Part shown: positions 8,265 to 18,425 of the stretch, one piece after another
Position numbering within the stretch: the stretch's first letter is position 1
Layout of the letters: every line of letters begins with the position of its first letter
NCBI RefSeq assembly: GCF_900187965.1
Contig: NZ_FZNL01000001.1
Span: forward strand, 62,001-126,000
Length of the DNA stretch: 64,000 bases
Reading direction: 5' to 3'
Origin: Flavobacterium sp. ov086
GTDB taxonomy: Bacteria; Bacteroidota; Bacteroidia; Flavobacteriales; Flavobacteriaceae
Program-made: the position numbers and the translations under genes
Notes under the pieces: model-generated
Databases searched by the model: none
Told to the model about the DNA's origin: nothing
Seen by the model: only the letters and a program-made list of their open reading frames with translations

Positions 8265-8287
8265 AATTCTTAAAATCAATACATTCT

Positions 8288-8317
8288 AAAGTCATAAATA
8301 ACATTTATGACTTTTTT
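8288..8317 (+). terminator. Rho-independent terminator after LacI-type gene
   Basis: Perfect 12-bp stem AAAGTCATAAAT / ATTTATGACTTT, 3-nt loop, then T-run; 24 nt past the regulator stop codon. Confidence 0.85.
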
Positions 8318-8399
8318 GTTAGTATAAATAAAAAAATAATTAATACTTTTACGCCTGCTCAAAGCTTTTACTTTTACTTCGAAACCATAAGTAAGTTTT

Positions 8400-8418
8400 G
8401 ATAAGCAAAGCGCTTATC
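8400..8418. promoter_or_regulatory. Inverted repeat before MFS transporter, candidate operator
   Basis: GATAAGC AAAGC GCTTATC: 7-bp perfect arms around a 5-nt centre, 26 nt upstream of the transporter start. Its place in the presumed promoter region of the rightward maltose operon suggests an operator or leader hairpin. Confidence 0.4.
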
Positions 8419-8444
8419 GTCTAATTAATTTTTTAATTACGATA

Positions 8445-9965
8445 ATGGAAAAGCGTAAATTAAGTTTCTGGGAAATTTGGAACATGAGTTTCGGTTTCTT
8501 AGGAATACAGTTTGGTTTTGCACTGCAAAACGCAAATACTTCAAGAATTTTTGAAACCCTAGGCGCTAAAATTGACGAAATTCCGATTTTATGGATTGCT
8601 GCTCCCGTTTCAGGATTAATAATTCAACCCGTAATTGGTTATTTTAGTGACAGGACCTGGACTCGTTTAGGCAGACGTCGCCCCTATTTTTTAATTGGAG
8701 CCGTTTTATCATCCATTGCATTATTCATTATGCCTAACTCTCCAACACTATGGATTGCTGCAGGAACTTTATGGATAATGGATGCGTCGATAAATGTTTC
8801 TATGGAACCTTTTCGCGCTTTTGTTGGCGATAATTTACCCGAAAAACAACGTACTTTAGGTTTTGCCATGCAAAGTTTCTTTATTGGAACCGGCGCCGTT
8901 GTTGGCTCGGTTTTACCGTATCTTTTTACAAATGTTTTTGGCGTAAGCAATACCGCACCCGAAGGAATTATTCCGGATTCAGTAAAATGGTCGTTTTATA
9001 TTGGCGGAATCGTTTTTCTGCTTTCCGTATTATGGACCGTTTTTAAAACCACAGAATATACGCCCGAAGAACTTCATGCTTTTGAAGCGCAAAGCAAAAA
9101 AGACAAAGAAGATCAGATCATAAATCCCGAAACAGAATCTAAAAGCAACATTAAGCGACAATTGTCTATAGGGATATTATTGACCGTAATTGGCGCATTA
9201 GTTTCCTTTTTGATTTTCGAAAATAGCCTTGCCAAAGAACTTTATATTCTATTTGTAGGTTTAATTTTTATGGGAGTTCTATTTATGATTGCTTCACAAT
9301 TAAGAAGTTCTCAAGTTCATAATGGCTTCACAATCATTATGACCGATTTATTGAATATGCCAGTCACAATGAAAAAATTGGCTTGGGTTCAGTTTTTCTC
9401 TTGGTTTGCACTTTTCTCCATGTGGATTTATACTACGCAAGCCGTTACACAACACATTTTTGGCACAACAGATACCACTTCAAAAGTGTATAATGATGCT
9501 GCTGACTGGGTTTCGGTTTTGTTTACTGTTTATAACGGAATCGCTGCTGCCGTAGCTTTCTTATTACCAATTATTGCAAAAAAAGTAGGCGTTAGAGCAA
9601 CACATTTATTAGCATTATGCGCTGGAGGTGTTGGTTTAATTTCAATTTATTTTATTGGTGACAAACAAATGCTAATACTTCCAATGTTGGGAGTTGGTAT
9701 TGCCTGGGCAAGTATTTTATCTATGCCTTATGCCATGTTATCAGGCGCTTTACCGGCAGCCAAAATGGGTTATTACATGGGAGTTTTCAACTTTTTTGTT
9801 GTAATTCCACAAATTGTAGCCGCCACAATATTAGGATTTGTAATCAAACAATTCTTTCACAATGAACCTATTTACGCCTTAATTATTGGAGGTGTATCCA
9901 TGATATTCGCCGGATTATTGACCCTTCGAGTAAATAGCAGAACTAAAATTGAAATCCATGAATAA
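8445..9965 (+). CDS. MFS maltose/disaccharide transporter (SLC45-like)
   Basis: 506 residues, about 12 membrane segments. The N-terminus MSFGFLGIQFGFALQNANTS and the loop DRTWTRLGRRRPYF are typical of the GPH/SLC45-like sugar:proton symporters found beside maltose phosphorylase genes. It would carry maltose (or short maltodextrins) across the inner membrane. Its stop overlaps the start of the beta-phosphoglucomutase gene by 8 nt, indicating translational coupling. Position and fold point to maltose; sucrose or another disaccharide is the main alternative. Confidence 0.87.
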   Translation: MEKRKLSFWEIWNMSFGFLGIQFGFALQNANTSRIFETLGAKIDEIPILWIAAPVSGLIIQPVIGYFSDRTWTRLGRRRPYFLIGAVLSSIALFIMPNSPTLWIAAGTLWIMDASINVSMEPFRAFVGDNLPEKQRTLGFAMQSFFIGTGAVVGSVLPYLFTNVFGVSNTAPEGIIPDSVKWSFYIGGIVFLLSVLWTVFKTTEYTPEELHAFEAQSKKDKEDQIINPETESKSNIKRQLSIGILLTVIGALVSFLIFENSLAKELYILFVGLIFMGVLFMIASQLRSSQVHNGFTIIMTDLLNMPVTMKKLAWVQFFSWFALFSMWIYTTQAVTQHIFGTTDTTSKVYNDAADWVSVLFTVYNGIAAAVAFLLPIIAKKVGVRATHLLALCAGGVGLISIYFIGDKQMLILPMLGVGIAWASILSMPYAMLSGALPAAKMGYYMGVFNFFVVIPQIVAATILGFVIKQFFHNEPIYALIIGGVSMIFAGLLTLRVNSRTKIEIHE

Positions 9966-10614
9966 TAAAAAAGCATTCATCTTCGATCTTGATGGAGTGA
10001 TCGTTGATACCGCTAAATACCACTTTTTGGCCTGGCAAAAAATAGCTCAGGCATTAAATATAAATTTCACACACGAAAACAACGAATTGCTTAAAGGAGT
10101 AAGCCGCGTGCGATCGTTAGATATAATACTTGAATTAGGAAATGTTCAGGCTTCTCAGGAAGATAAAGACAAATGGCTAATTCAAAAAAATGAAGATTAT
10201 TTATCTTATTTAGTTGACATGGATGAAAGTGAGATTCTTCCGGGCGTACTTAAAACGCTGCAACTATTAAAAGAAAAAAACCAAGGAATTGCGTTAGGTT
10301 CAGCGAGTAAAAATGCCCGACCAATCCTTGAAAAAACAGGAATCCTTTCGTATTTCGATGTTATTGTGGACGGAAATGACGTTACCAATGCAAAACCAGA
10401 TCCGGAAGTTTTCTTAAAAGCGGCTCAATTACTAAAAATTGATCCAAAAGACTCAATCGTATTTGAAGATTCAGTTGCCGGAATCCAAGCGGCAAACATA
10501 GGAGAAATGGTAAGTGTAGGAATTGGTGAGGAAACAGTTTTACATGAAGCTGATTATATTTTTAAAGATTTCACAGAAATAAACCCAGAGTTTATCGAGA
10601 AACTTATCAATTAG
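9958..10614 (+). CDS. pgmB: Beta-phosphoglucomutase
   Basis: 218 residues from ATG 9958; a TTG nine bases earlier is possible but less likely. HAD-superfamily enzyme converting beta-glucose-1-phosphate to glucose-6-phosphate. Visible signatures match Lactococcus PgmB: FDLDGVIVDTAKYH (nucleophile Asp10, acid/base Asp12), KGVSR, GSASKN, KPDPE and FEDSVAGIQA. It overlaps the MFS gene by 8 nt and precedes the GH65 phosphorylase, whose product it uses, so the three form a cytoplasmic maltose route. Confidence 0.93.
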   Translation: MNNKKAFIFDLDGVIVDTAKYHFLAWQKIAQALNINFTHENNELLKGVSRVRSLDIILELGNVQASQEDKDKWLIQKNEDYLSYLVDMDESEILPGVLKTLQLLKEKNQGIALGSASKNARPILEKTGILSYFDVIVDGNDVTNAKPDPEVFLKAAQLLKIDPKDSIVFEDSVAGIQAANIGEMVSVGIGEETVLHEADYIFKDFTEINPEFIEKLIN

Positions 10615-10852
10615 AAAATGTGCCAATTAGATCATTAGATAATTTCCCAAACGTGAATTTTCTAATTATCTAATTGACTAATTATCTCATTAGTTTGAAA
10701 TATAAATCATCTAAATAAAAACGTAAAATAGTAAAACAACAAGCAATTAAGGATAGAATCAAACTAGAAGTAGCCAAAGAAAAGTAATTATCTCATTTTC
10801 TAATTGACATATTATCTAATTATCCTAATTGCCAAATTATCTAATTAAACAA
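10615..10852. repeat. Intergenic region with short dispersed repeats and a possible gene remnant
   Basis: Multiple near-copies of CTAATTATCTAATTG occur at both ends (10615-10692 and 10786-10850). The block AAAATGTGCCAATTAGA near 10616 recurs at about 48398-48414. Between them, 10719-10787 reads in frame as a 22-residue lysine-rich tail ending in TAA, possibly a gene remnant. Confidence 0.5.
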
Positions 10853-13156
10853 ATGAATCAAGATTATATAAAACCAGACAATTGGTCCATCATTGAAGAA
10901 GGATTTGATGCCGAACGAGTAAAATCGTCTGAAAGTCTTTTTAGTATCGGAAACGGTGCGATGGGACAACGTGCCAATTTTGAAGAAAAATACTCTGGCG
11001 AAACTTTTCAGGGAAGTTACATCGCTGGAATTTATTATCCGGATAAAACAAAAGTAGGCTGGTGGAAAAACGGATATCCAAAGTATTTTGCGAAAGTATT
11101 AAATGCTCCAAACTGGATTGGAATTGACGTAGAAATCAACGAAGAAAACTTAGACTTAAACACTTGTACCGAAGTTAAAAACTTCCGTAGAGAATTGAAT
11201 ATGAAAGAAGGCTGGTACAATCGTTCTTTTGAAGCTACGTTGAAAAACGGAACCGAAATTGCCGTAAATGTACGTCGTTTTCTTTCTTTGAATCTGGATG
11301 AAGCAGGAATTATCAAATATGAAATTACTCCTTTAAACAAAGACGCAAAGATTGTTTACAAACCTTATATTGACGCCGGAGTTACAAATGAAGATGCCAA
11401 CTGGGAAGAAAAATTCTGGGAACCATTAGAAGTAAAAAAATCTAGTAGTGAAGCTTTTGTAACGGCGCAAACTTTTAAAACGCATTTCAAGGTTACGACT
11501 TTCATGCACAATACGATTTTTGCAAACGGAGAAAATGTAAATATTTCACCGTCTACAATCGATTCAACAACAGATAAAGTTCAGTTTACTTACGGAACTA
11601 TTATCGCAAAAGGACAAACCTCAGCAATTCAGAAAATTGGTGGATATACCGTTTCTTTAAACCACGATAATACTTTGGCTGCAGCCGAAAAAACTATAAA
11701 AGCTGCCGTTAATTTAGGATATGATGCTTTACTTCAAAATCAAATTGAAGCTTGGCGTAAAATCTGGGAAATGTCAGATATTACAATTGATGGTGATGTA
11801 AAAGCGCAACAAGGAATCCGTTTCAATATCTTTCAATTAAACCAAACGTATTTAGGAAAAGATTCTCGTTTGAATATTGGACCAAAAGGTTTCACCGGAG
11901 AAAAATATGGTGGATCGACTTATTGGGATACTGAGGCGTATTGTATTCCGTTTTACATGGCGACAAAAGATCAGCAAGTTGCGAGAAATTTGTTGACATA
12001 CCGTTTCAATCAATTGGATAAAGCAATTGAAAATGCCAAAGACAATTTAGGTTTCAAAAACGGCGCAGCTCTTTATCCAATGGTTACCATGAATGGAGAA
12101 GAATGCCATAACGAATGGGAAATCACACACGAAGAAATTCACAGAAATGGAGCGATTGCTTTTGCGATTTATAACTATTACCGTTTCACCGGAGATTACT
12201 CTTATATTCCTGAAAAAGGTCTGGAAGTTTTAATTGGTATTGCACGTTTCTGGCATCAAAGAGCTTCTTTTTCTAAAGAAAAAAATCAATACGTAATTCT
12301 TGGCGTTACAGGTCCAAACGAATACGAAAACAATATTAATAATAATTTTTACACCAATTATATTGCAAAATGGTGTATTGATTATGCATCGGAACAAATC
12401 ACAAAAGTCGCTGTAGAATATCCTGCAGATCACAAACGTGTATTAGAAAAAGTAAATCTTTCGGCTGCCGAAATTCAGGAATGGAAAAAAGTGGCCGATG
12501 ATATGTATTTTCCAACTTCTAAAGAATTAGGAATTTATTTGCAGCAAGACGGTTTCTTAGACAAAGATTTAGTTCCTGTAAAAGACCTAGATCGTTCGCA
12601 AAGACCAATCAACCAGAAATGGTCTTGGGATCGCGTTTTACGTTCGCCTTACATCAAACAAGCCGACGTTTTACAATGTTTTTATTTCTTTGAAGATCAT
12701 TTTTCTAAAGAAGAATTAAAACGCAACTTCGAATTCTACGAGTCGTTTACCGTTCATGAAAGTTCACTTTCGCCTTGCGTACACTCGATTCAGGCTGCAC
12801 ATTTAGACAAAATGGATATGGCGTATACCTTCTATTTAAGAACTTCTCGTCTTGATCTTGATGATTATAATAAAGAAGTTGAAGAAGGTTGTCACATTAC
12901 GTCAATGGCTGGAACATGGATGAGTATTGTAGAAGGTTTTGGCGGAATGCGCGTTAAAAATGACCAGCTTCATTTTTCTCCAAAAATCCCAAAAGAATGG
13001 AAAGGATATTCTTTTAAAATTAATTTCAGAAATCAAATTTTAAAAGTGTCTGTAAATCATAATGAAACTAATTTTACTGTAGATGGAGATCAAGATTTAA
13101 CAATTGTCGTTAACGGAAACCCTGTAATTGCAAGTAAATTTGTACAAATAAATTAA
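10853..13156 (+). CDS. GH65 maltose phosphorylase
   Basis: 767 residues from ATG 10853 (an in-frame TTG at 10829 lies within the repeat region and is rejected). Cleaves maltose with phosphate to glucose plus beta-glucose-1-phosphate in the cytoplasm; no signal peptide. GH65 landmarks: GFTGEKYGGSTYWDTEAY (about 345-362) and VTGPNEYENNINNNFYTN, where Glu490 aligns with the catalytic acid Glu487 of Lactobacillus brevis maltose phosphorylase. The neighbouring pgmB and amylases favour maltose. Trehalose or kojibiose phosphorylase activity cannot be excluded from sequence alone. Confidence 0.9.
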   Translation: MNQDYIKPDNWSIIEEGFDAERVKSSESLFSIGNGAMGQRANFEEKYSGETFQGSYIAGIYYPDKTKVGWWKNGYPKYFAKVLNAPNWIGIDVEINEENLDLNTCTEVKNFRRELNMKEGWYNRSFEATLKNGTEIAVNVRRFLSLNLDEAGIIKYEITPLNKDAKIVYKPYIDAGVTNEDANWEEKFWEPLEVKKSSSEAFVTAQTFKTHFKVTTFMHNTIFANGENVNISPSTIDSTTDKVQFTYGTIIAKGQTSAIQKIGGYTVSLNHDNTLAAAEKTIKAAVNLGYDALLQNQIEAWRKIWEMSDITIDGDVKAQQGIRFNIFQLNQTYLGKDSRLNIGPKGFTGEKYGGSTYWDTEAYCIPFYMATKDQQVARNLLTYRFNQLDKAIENAKDNLGFKNGAALYPMVTMNGEECHNEWEITHEEIHRNGAIAFAIYNYYRFTGDYSYIPEKGLEVLIGIARFWHQRASFSKEKNQYVILGVTGPNEYENNINNNFYTNYIAKWCIDYASEQITKVAVEYPADHKRVLEKVNLSAAEIQEWKKVADDMYFPTSKELGIYLQQDGFLDKDLVPVKDLDRSQRPINQKWSWDRVLRSPYIKQADVLQCFYFFEDHFSKEELKRNFEFYESFTVHESSLSPCVHSIQAAHLDKMDMAYTFYLRTSRLDLDDYNKEVEEGCHITSMAGTWMSIVEGFGGMRVKNDQLHFSPKIPKEWKGYSFKINFRNQILKVSVNHNETNFTVDGDQDLTIVVNGNPVIASKFVQIN

Positions 13157-13172
13157 ATTACAATACCCTTAA

Positions 13173-15299
<2,127 letters not shown>

Positions 15300-15305
15300 T
15301 TTTTT

Positions 15306-15346
15306 AAAGACAAGTGATTTTCACCAAGATTACTTGTCTTTTTTTT
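15306..15346 (+). terminator. Rho-independent terminator after GH97 gene
   Basis: AAAGACAAGT (15306-15315) pairs with ACTTGTCTTT (15332-15341), followed by T-run. It closes the MFS-pgmB-GH65-GH97 operon. Confidence 0.8.
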
Positions 15347-15423
15347 AAGATTGCTATATTTGGATTGCAAGGTTTCCAAAACGATAACGGAAATTTAAAT
15401 TGCATTAATCAAATCAATATAAA

Positions 15424-16248
15424 ATGAAAAACGTTATAAGTTTATTTTTAAGCCTTTTACTTCTTTCCTGCAATCAGAAAAACGAAAAAATCCTTAAACC
15501 AAGTACCGAAAATAAAAAGTCAGACTCTTTAGTTAAAATTGATATCGATAAAACGCTTTTTTGTGTTTATAATTTATCAAAAACAACAACCGCGATTGTG
15601 GTGAATCTAAATGAAAATGAAACTCCTAACGGAACTGAATTTGATAAAATTTTTAATCAGGTGAGTGCCAAAGATTCTTTAGATAATGTTTTATACCAAG
15701 ACACTACTAAAGTGCAAAACTTTGAATATTATGATACATTAGGAAGTTTCAAACTTATTAAAAGTAAAACATTAGAACGTGAGATTAAAAAGATTGTCGA
15801 TAAGAGTTATTACGTTTATGGTACAAAGGGATTTTCGAAAGTAACGATCAACAACGTAGTTTGCGGAATTGATGAATGCCGAACCAATATTATTGCTTTT
15901 CCAATTGAAAATTTTGACACCGCTAAAAACGGGAAACCTGTTATTTGCTCAAAGCAACTATTAAAAATAAACTATCAAGACAACTATTCTGATATTGAGA
16001 AAAAGGTAAGGGCATTTGAAGAAAAGGAAAGCAAAAACTATGATTATAAAGACGACATTAAAACAATAATATTTGCAAATGTTGGAGATGCTTATTTTGC
16101 GTATAACGATGATTTTATGTGGGGCAAATATCCTGATAAAAGCAAATGTAAATTTCCCGGAAGAACAATCTATATCGTAAAAAAAGATAAACCTATAAAA
16201 AAATTCTGGGTGAATGGTTTAGATCTATTTGGAATTCCCTGTGACTAA
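15424..16248 (+). CDS. Hypothetical lipoprotein
   Basis: 274 residues, lipoprotein signal ending LLSC (Cys16), Asn at +1, Lys-rich linker. I do not recognise the family. The C-terminal part has FANVGDAYFAYNDDF and FPGRTIYIVKKDKPIKKFWV. Several conserved-looking cysteines (CGIDEC, CKFPG, IPCD) could form disulfides. It sits between the GH97 terminator and the first GH13 gene with its own spacing, so it may be an insertion into the starch locus. No carbohydrate-active motif is visible. Confidence 0.7.
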   Translation: MKNVISLFLSLLLLSCNQKNEKILKPSTENKKSDSLVKIDIDKTLFCVYNLSKTTTAIVVNLNENETPNGTEFDKIFNQVSAKDSLDNVLYQDTTKVQNFEYYDTLGSFKLIKSKTLEREIKKIVDKSYYVYGTKGFSKVTINNVVCGIDECRTNIIAFPIENFDTAKNGKPVICSKQLLKINYQDNYSDIEKKVRAFEEKESKNYDYKDDIKTIIFANVGDAYFAYNDDFMWGKYPDKSKCKFPGRTIYIVKKDKPIKKFWVNGLDLFGIPCD

Positions 16249-16357
16249 AACCGTCTTAACAGTTTTTTTGAGGTTAATCTCAGAAAAATTAAAGAACACT
16301 TATAAATATTAGCGAAATCAACCTTTCGAATATTTATAATAAAACCTTAAAACTATT

Positions 16358-18220
16358 ATGAACAACCTAAAAATAAACCACTATATCTATAAATTAATTT
16401 TAATGGTCCTGCTTTTTTCTGCTTCCGCGAAAGCGCAAATCCAAAAAGTAGAACCGCCTTTTTGGTACGCCGGAATGAAAAATCCGGAGCTACAAATTAT
16501 GTTCTACGGAAAAAATATTGCACAATATGAAGCTTCGGTTTCTAATAATATTGTGATTAAAAATGTAGAAAAAACAGAAAATCCAAACTACCTTTTTGTT
16601 ACAATTGATACACAAAACATAAAAGCTTCTGAATTGGTTTTCTCTTTCAAAACCAAAAACAAAGTCGCTTTTACTCAAAAATATGCTCTTAAAGAAAGAA
16701 GACCAAATTCGGCAGACAGAAAAAGTTACGATGCATCGGATATGATTTACTTAATTATGCCGGATCGTTTTGCTAACGGAAATTCGAAAAATGACAGTGA
16801 TGCCGTTTTAACTGAAAAAGGAAACCGTCAAGATCCAAGTGGACGTCACGGCGGAGATATTGAAGGAATCATCAAAAACTTAGACTATATTTCCTCTCTT
16901 GGCGCAACAACAATTTGGAGCACGCCTTTATGCGAAGACAACGACAAACAACATTCGTATCATACTTACGGACAATCTGATGTTTATAAAATAGATCCAC
17001 GTTACGGAACCAATGATGATTATGCTCGCCTTTCTGCAGAAATGCACAAAAAAAACATGAAACTGGTTATGGATTATGTAACCAATCACTGGGGAATTAC
17101 GCATTGGATGATGAAAGATATTCCGACGAAAACATGGTTTAATCAGTTTGAAACTTTCACACAAACACATCACAGACGTGAAGTTATTACAGATATTCAT
17201 GCTTCAAAATTAGATCAGGAAGTTTGTATCGATGGCTGGTTTGTTCCGTCAATGCCAGATTTGAATCTGAAAAATCCTTTGGTTGCAAAATACTTAACTC
17301 AAAACGCCATCTGGTGGATAGAATTTGCCAATCTTGACGGATTTAGAGTGGATACTTATAATTATTCTGATCCAACGGCGATGTCTAATTGGGCAAAATC
17401 AATCACAACTGAATATCCGAATTTTAATATTGTGGGAGAAATCTGGATGCACAATCAGGCGAATTTAGCCTATTGGCAAAAAGACAGTAAAATTGGTGCG
17501 ATCGAAAACTACAATTCGAATTTACCAAGCGTTATGGATTTTACATTGCAAGATCAAATTGGTGCTGCTTTTTATGAAAGTGAAGCAACTTGGGATAACG
17601 GAATGATTAAATTCTACAACAATTTTGCATTGGATTATTTATATCCAAACCCAAACAGCATTTTGGTTTTTGCCGAAAATCACGATACAGATCGTATTAA
17701 TCATACTTATAAATACGATTTTACGAAATACAAATTGGCAATGACTTTATTGGCAACCGTTCGTGGAATTCCGCAATTGTATTACGGCTCAGAAATTGGA
17801 ATGGGCGGTGATAAAGGTAAAGGTGATGCAGATATTCGTCAGGATTTCCCGGGCGGATGGGCAGGCGATAAAAACAATGCTTTAACCGCAGTAGGAAGAA
17901 CCGCTGAACAAGCAAAATATTTCGATTTTACTTCGAAATTATTCAACTGGAGAAAATCAAATGAAGCTGTTCATTTCGGAAAAATGACGCATTATATTCC
18001 GGAAAATAACACTTATGTTTATTTCAGATATACGGATGCTAAAACCGTAATGGTGGTTTTTAATAACAATGCAAAAGAACAGACTATCAAAACCAATCGT
18101 TTCAAAGAAAACATCAAAACCTTTAAATCAGGAAAAGATATTTTGACCGGAAAAACATTCAATTTGGCTACTGAAATTACTTTAGAACCTAAATCAGCTG
18201 TGGTTTTAGAATTGGAATAA
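16358..18220 (+). CDS. susA: GH13 neopullulanase/cyclomaltodextrinase (SusA-like)
   Basis: 620 residues. N-terminal hydrophobic segment then SASAKAQ suggests signal peptidase I export to the periplasm. An N-terminal cyclomaltodextrinase-type beta domain (about 30-120) precedes the GH13 barrel: DMIYLIMPDRFANG, GFRVDTYNYSD (nucleophile Asp332), IVGEIWMH (acid/base Glu361) and FAENHDTDR (Asp443), then a C-terminal beta domain. It would cut maltooligosaccharides and cyclodextrins imported by SusCD. It is grouped with a GH97 glucosidase upstream and a lipoprotein amylase downstream. Confidence 0.92.
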   Translation: MNNLKINHYIYKLILMVLLFSASAKAQIQKVEPPFWYAGMKNPELQIMFYGKNIAQYEASVSNNIVIKNVEKTENPNYLFVTIDTQNIKASELVFSFKTKNKVAFTQKYALKERRPNSADRKSYDASDMIYLIMPDRFANGNSKNDSDAVLTEKGNRQDPSGRHGGDIEGIIKNLDYISSLGATTIWSTPLCEDNDKQHSYHTYGQSDVYKIDPRYGTNDDYARLSAEMHKKNMKLVMDYVTNHWGITHWMMKDIPTKTWFNQFETFTQTHHRREVITDIHASKLDQEVCIDGWFVPSMPDLNLKNPLVAKYLTQNAIWWIEFANLDGFRVDTYNYSDPTAMSNWAKSITTEYPNFNIVGEIWMHNQANLAYWQKDSKIGAIENYNSNLPSVMDFTLQDQIGAAFYESEATWDNGMIKFYNNFALDYLYPNPNSILVFAENHDTDRINHTYKYDFTKYKLAMTLLATVRGIPQLYYGSEIGMGGDKGKGDADIRQDFPGGWAGDKNNALTAVGRTAEQAKYFDFTSKLFNWRKSNEAVHFGKMTHYIPENNTYVYFRYTDAKTVMVVFNNNAKEQTIKTNRFKENIKTFKSGKDILTGKTFNLATEITLEPKSAVVLELE

Positions 18221-18245
18221 AACAGATTACGTTTTAATTTTTTCT

Positions 18246-18306
18246 GCCACGAATTCACGAATTATTTTTTGACAATCTTTGGAATAAAAATTTGTGAATT
18301 CGTGGC
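18246..18306. repeat. Dispersed hairpin repeat, copy 1
   Basis: Ends GCCACGAATTCAC and GTGAATTCGTGGC pair, spanning 61 nt; followed by a T-run. Same family as 18316-18377, 20981-21161, 30939-31124 and 53733-53812. It may double as a terminator for the susA-like gene. Confidence 0.75.
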
Positions 18307-18315
18307 GTTTTTTTA

Positions 18316-18377
18316 GCCACAGATTAAAGGATTATTTTTTGACAATCTTTGAAAATAAAAATTCGTGAATTCGTGGC
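18316..18377. repeat. Dispersed hairpin repeat, copy 2
   Basis: Tandem neighbour of 18246-18306, sharing the inner block ATTATTTTTTGACAATCTTT and the right arm GAATTCGTGGC. The left arm is altered to GCCACAGATT. It is followed by nine T bases. Confidence 0.75.
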
Positions 18378-18425
18378 TTTTTTTTGTCTTAGTCAAATTA
18401 TAAATGCTTGTTAAATTTAGAATAA

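Noticed and set aside
9949..9957. TTG start giving a 3-residue longer PgmB
   Set aside because: ATG at 9958 fits the HAD N-terminus and gives tight coupling to the MFS gene.
18240..18420. CRISPR array
   Set aside because: Only two imperfect hairpin copies, no unique spacers and no cas genes.
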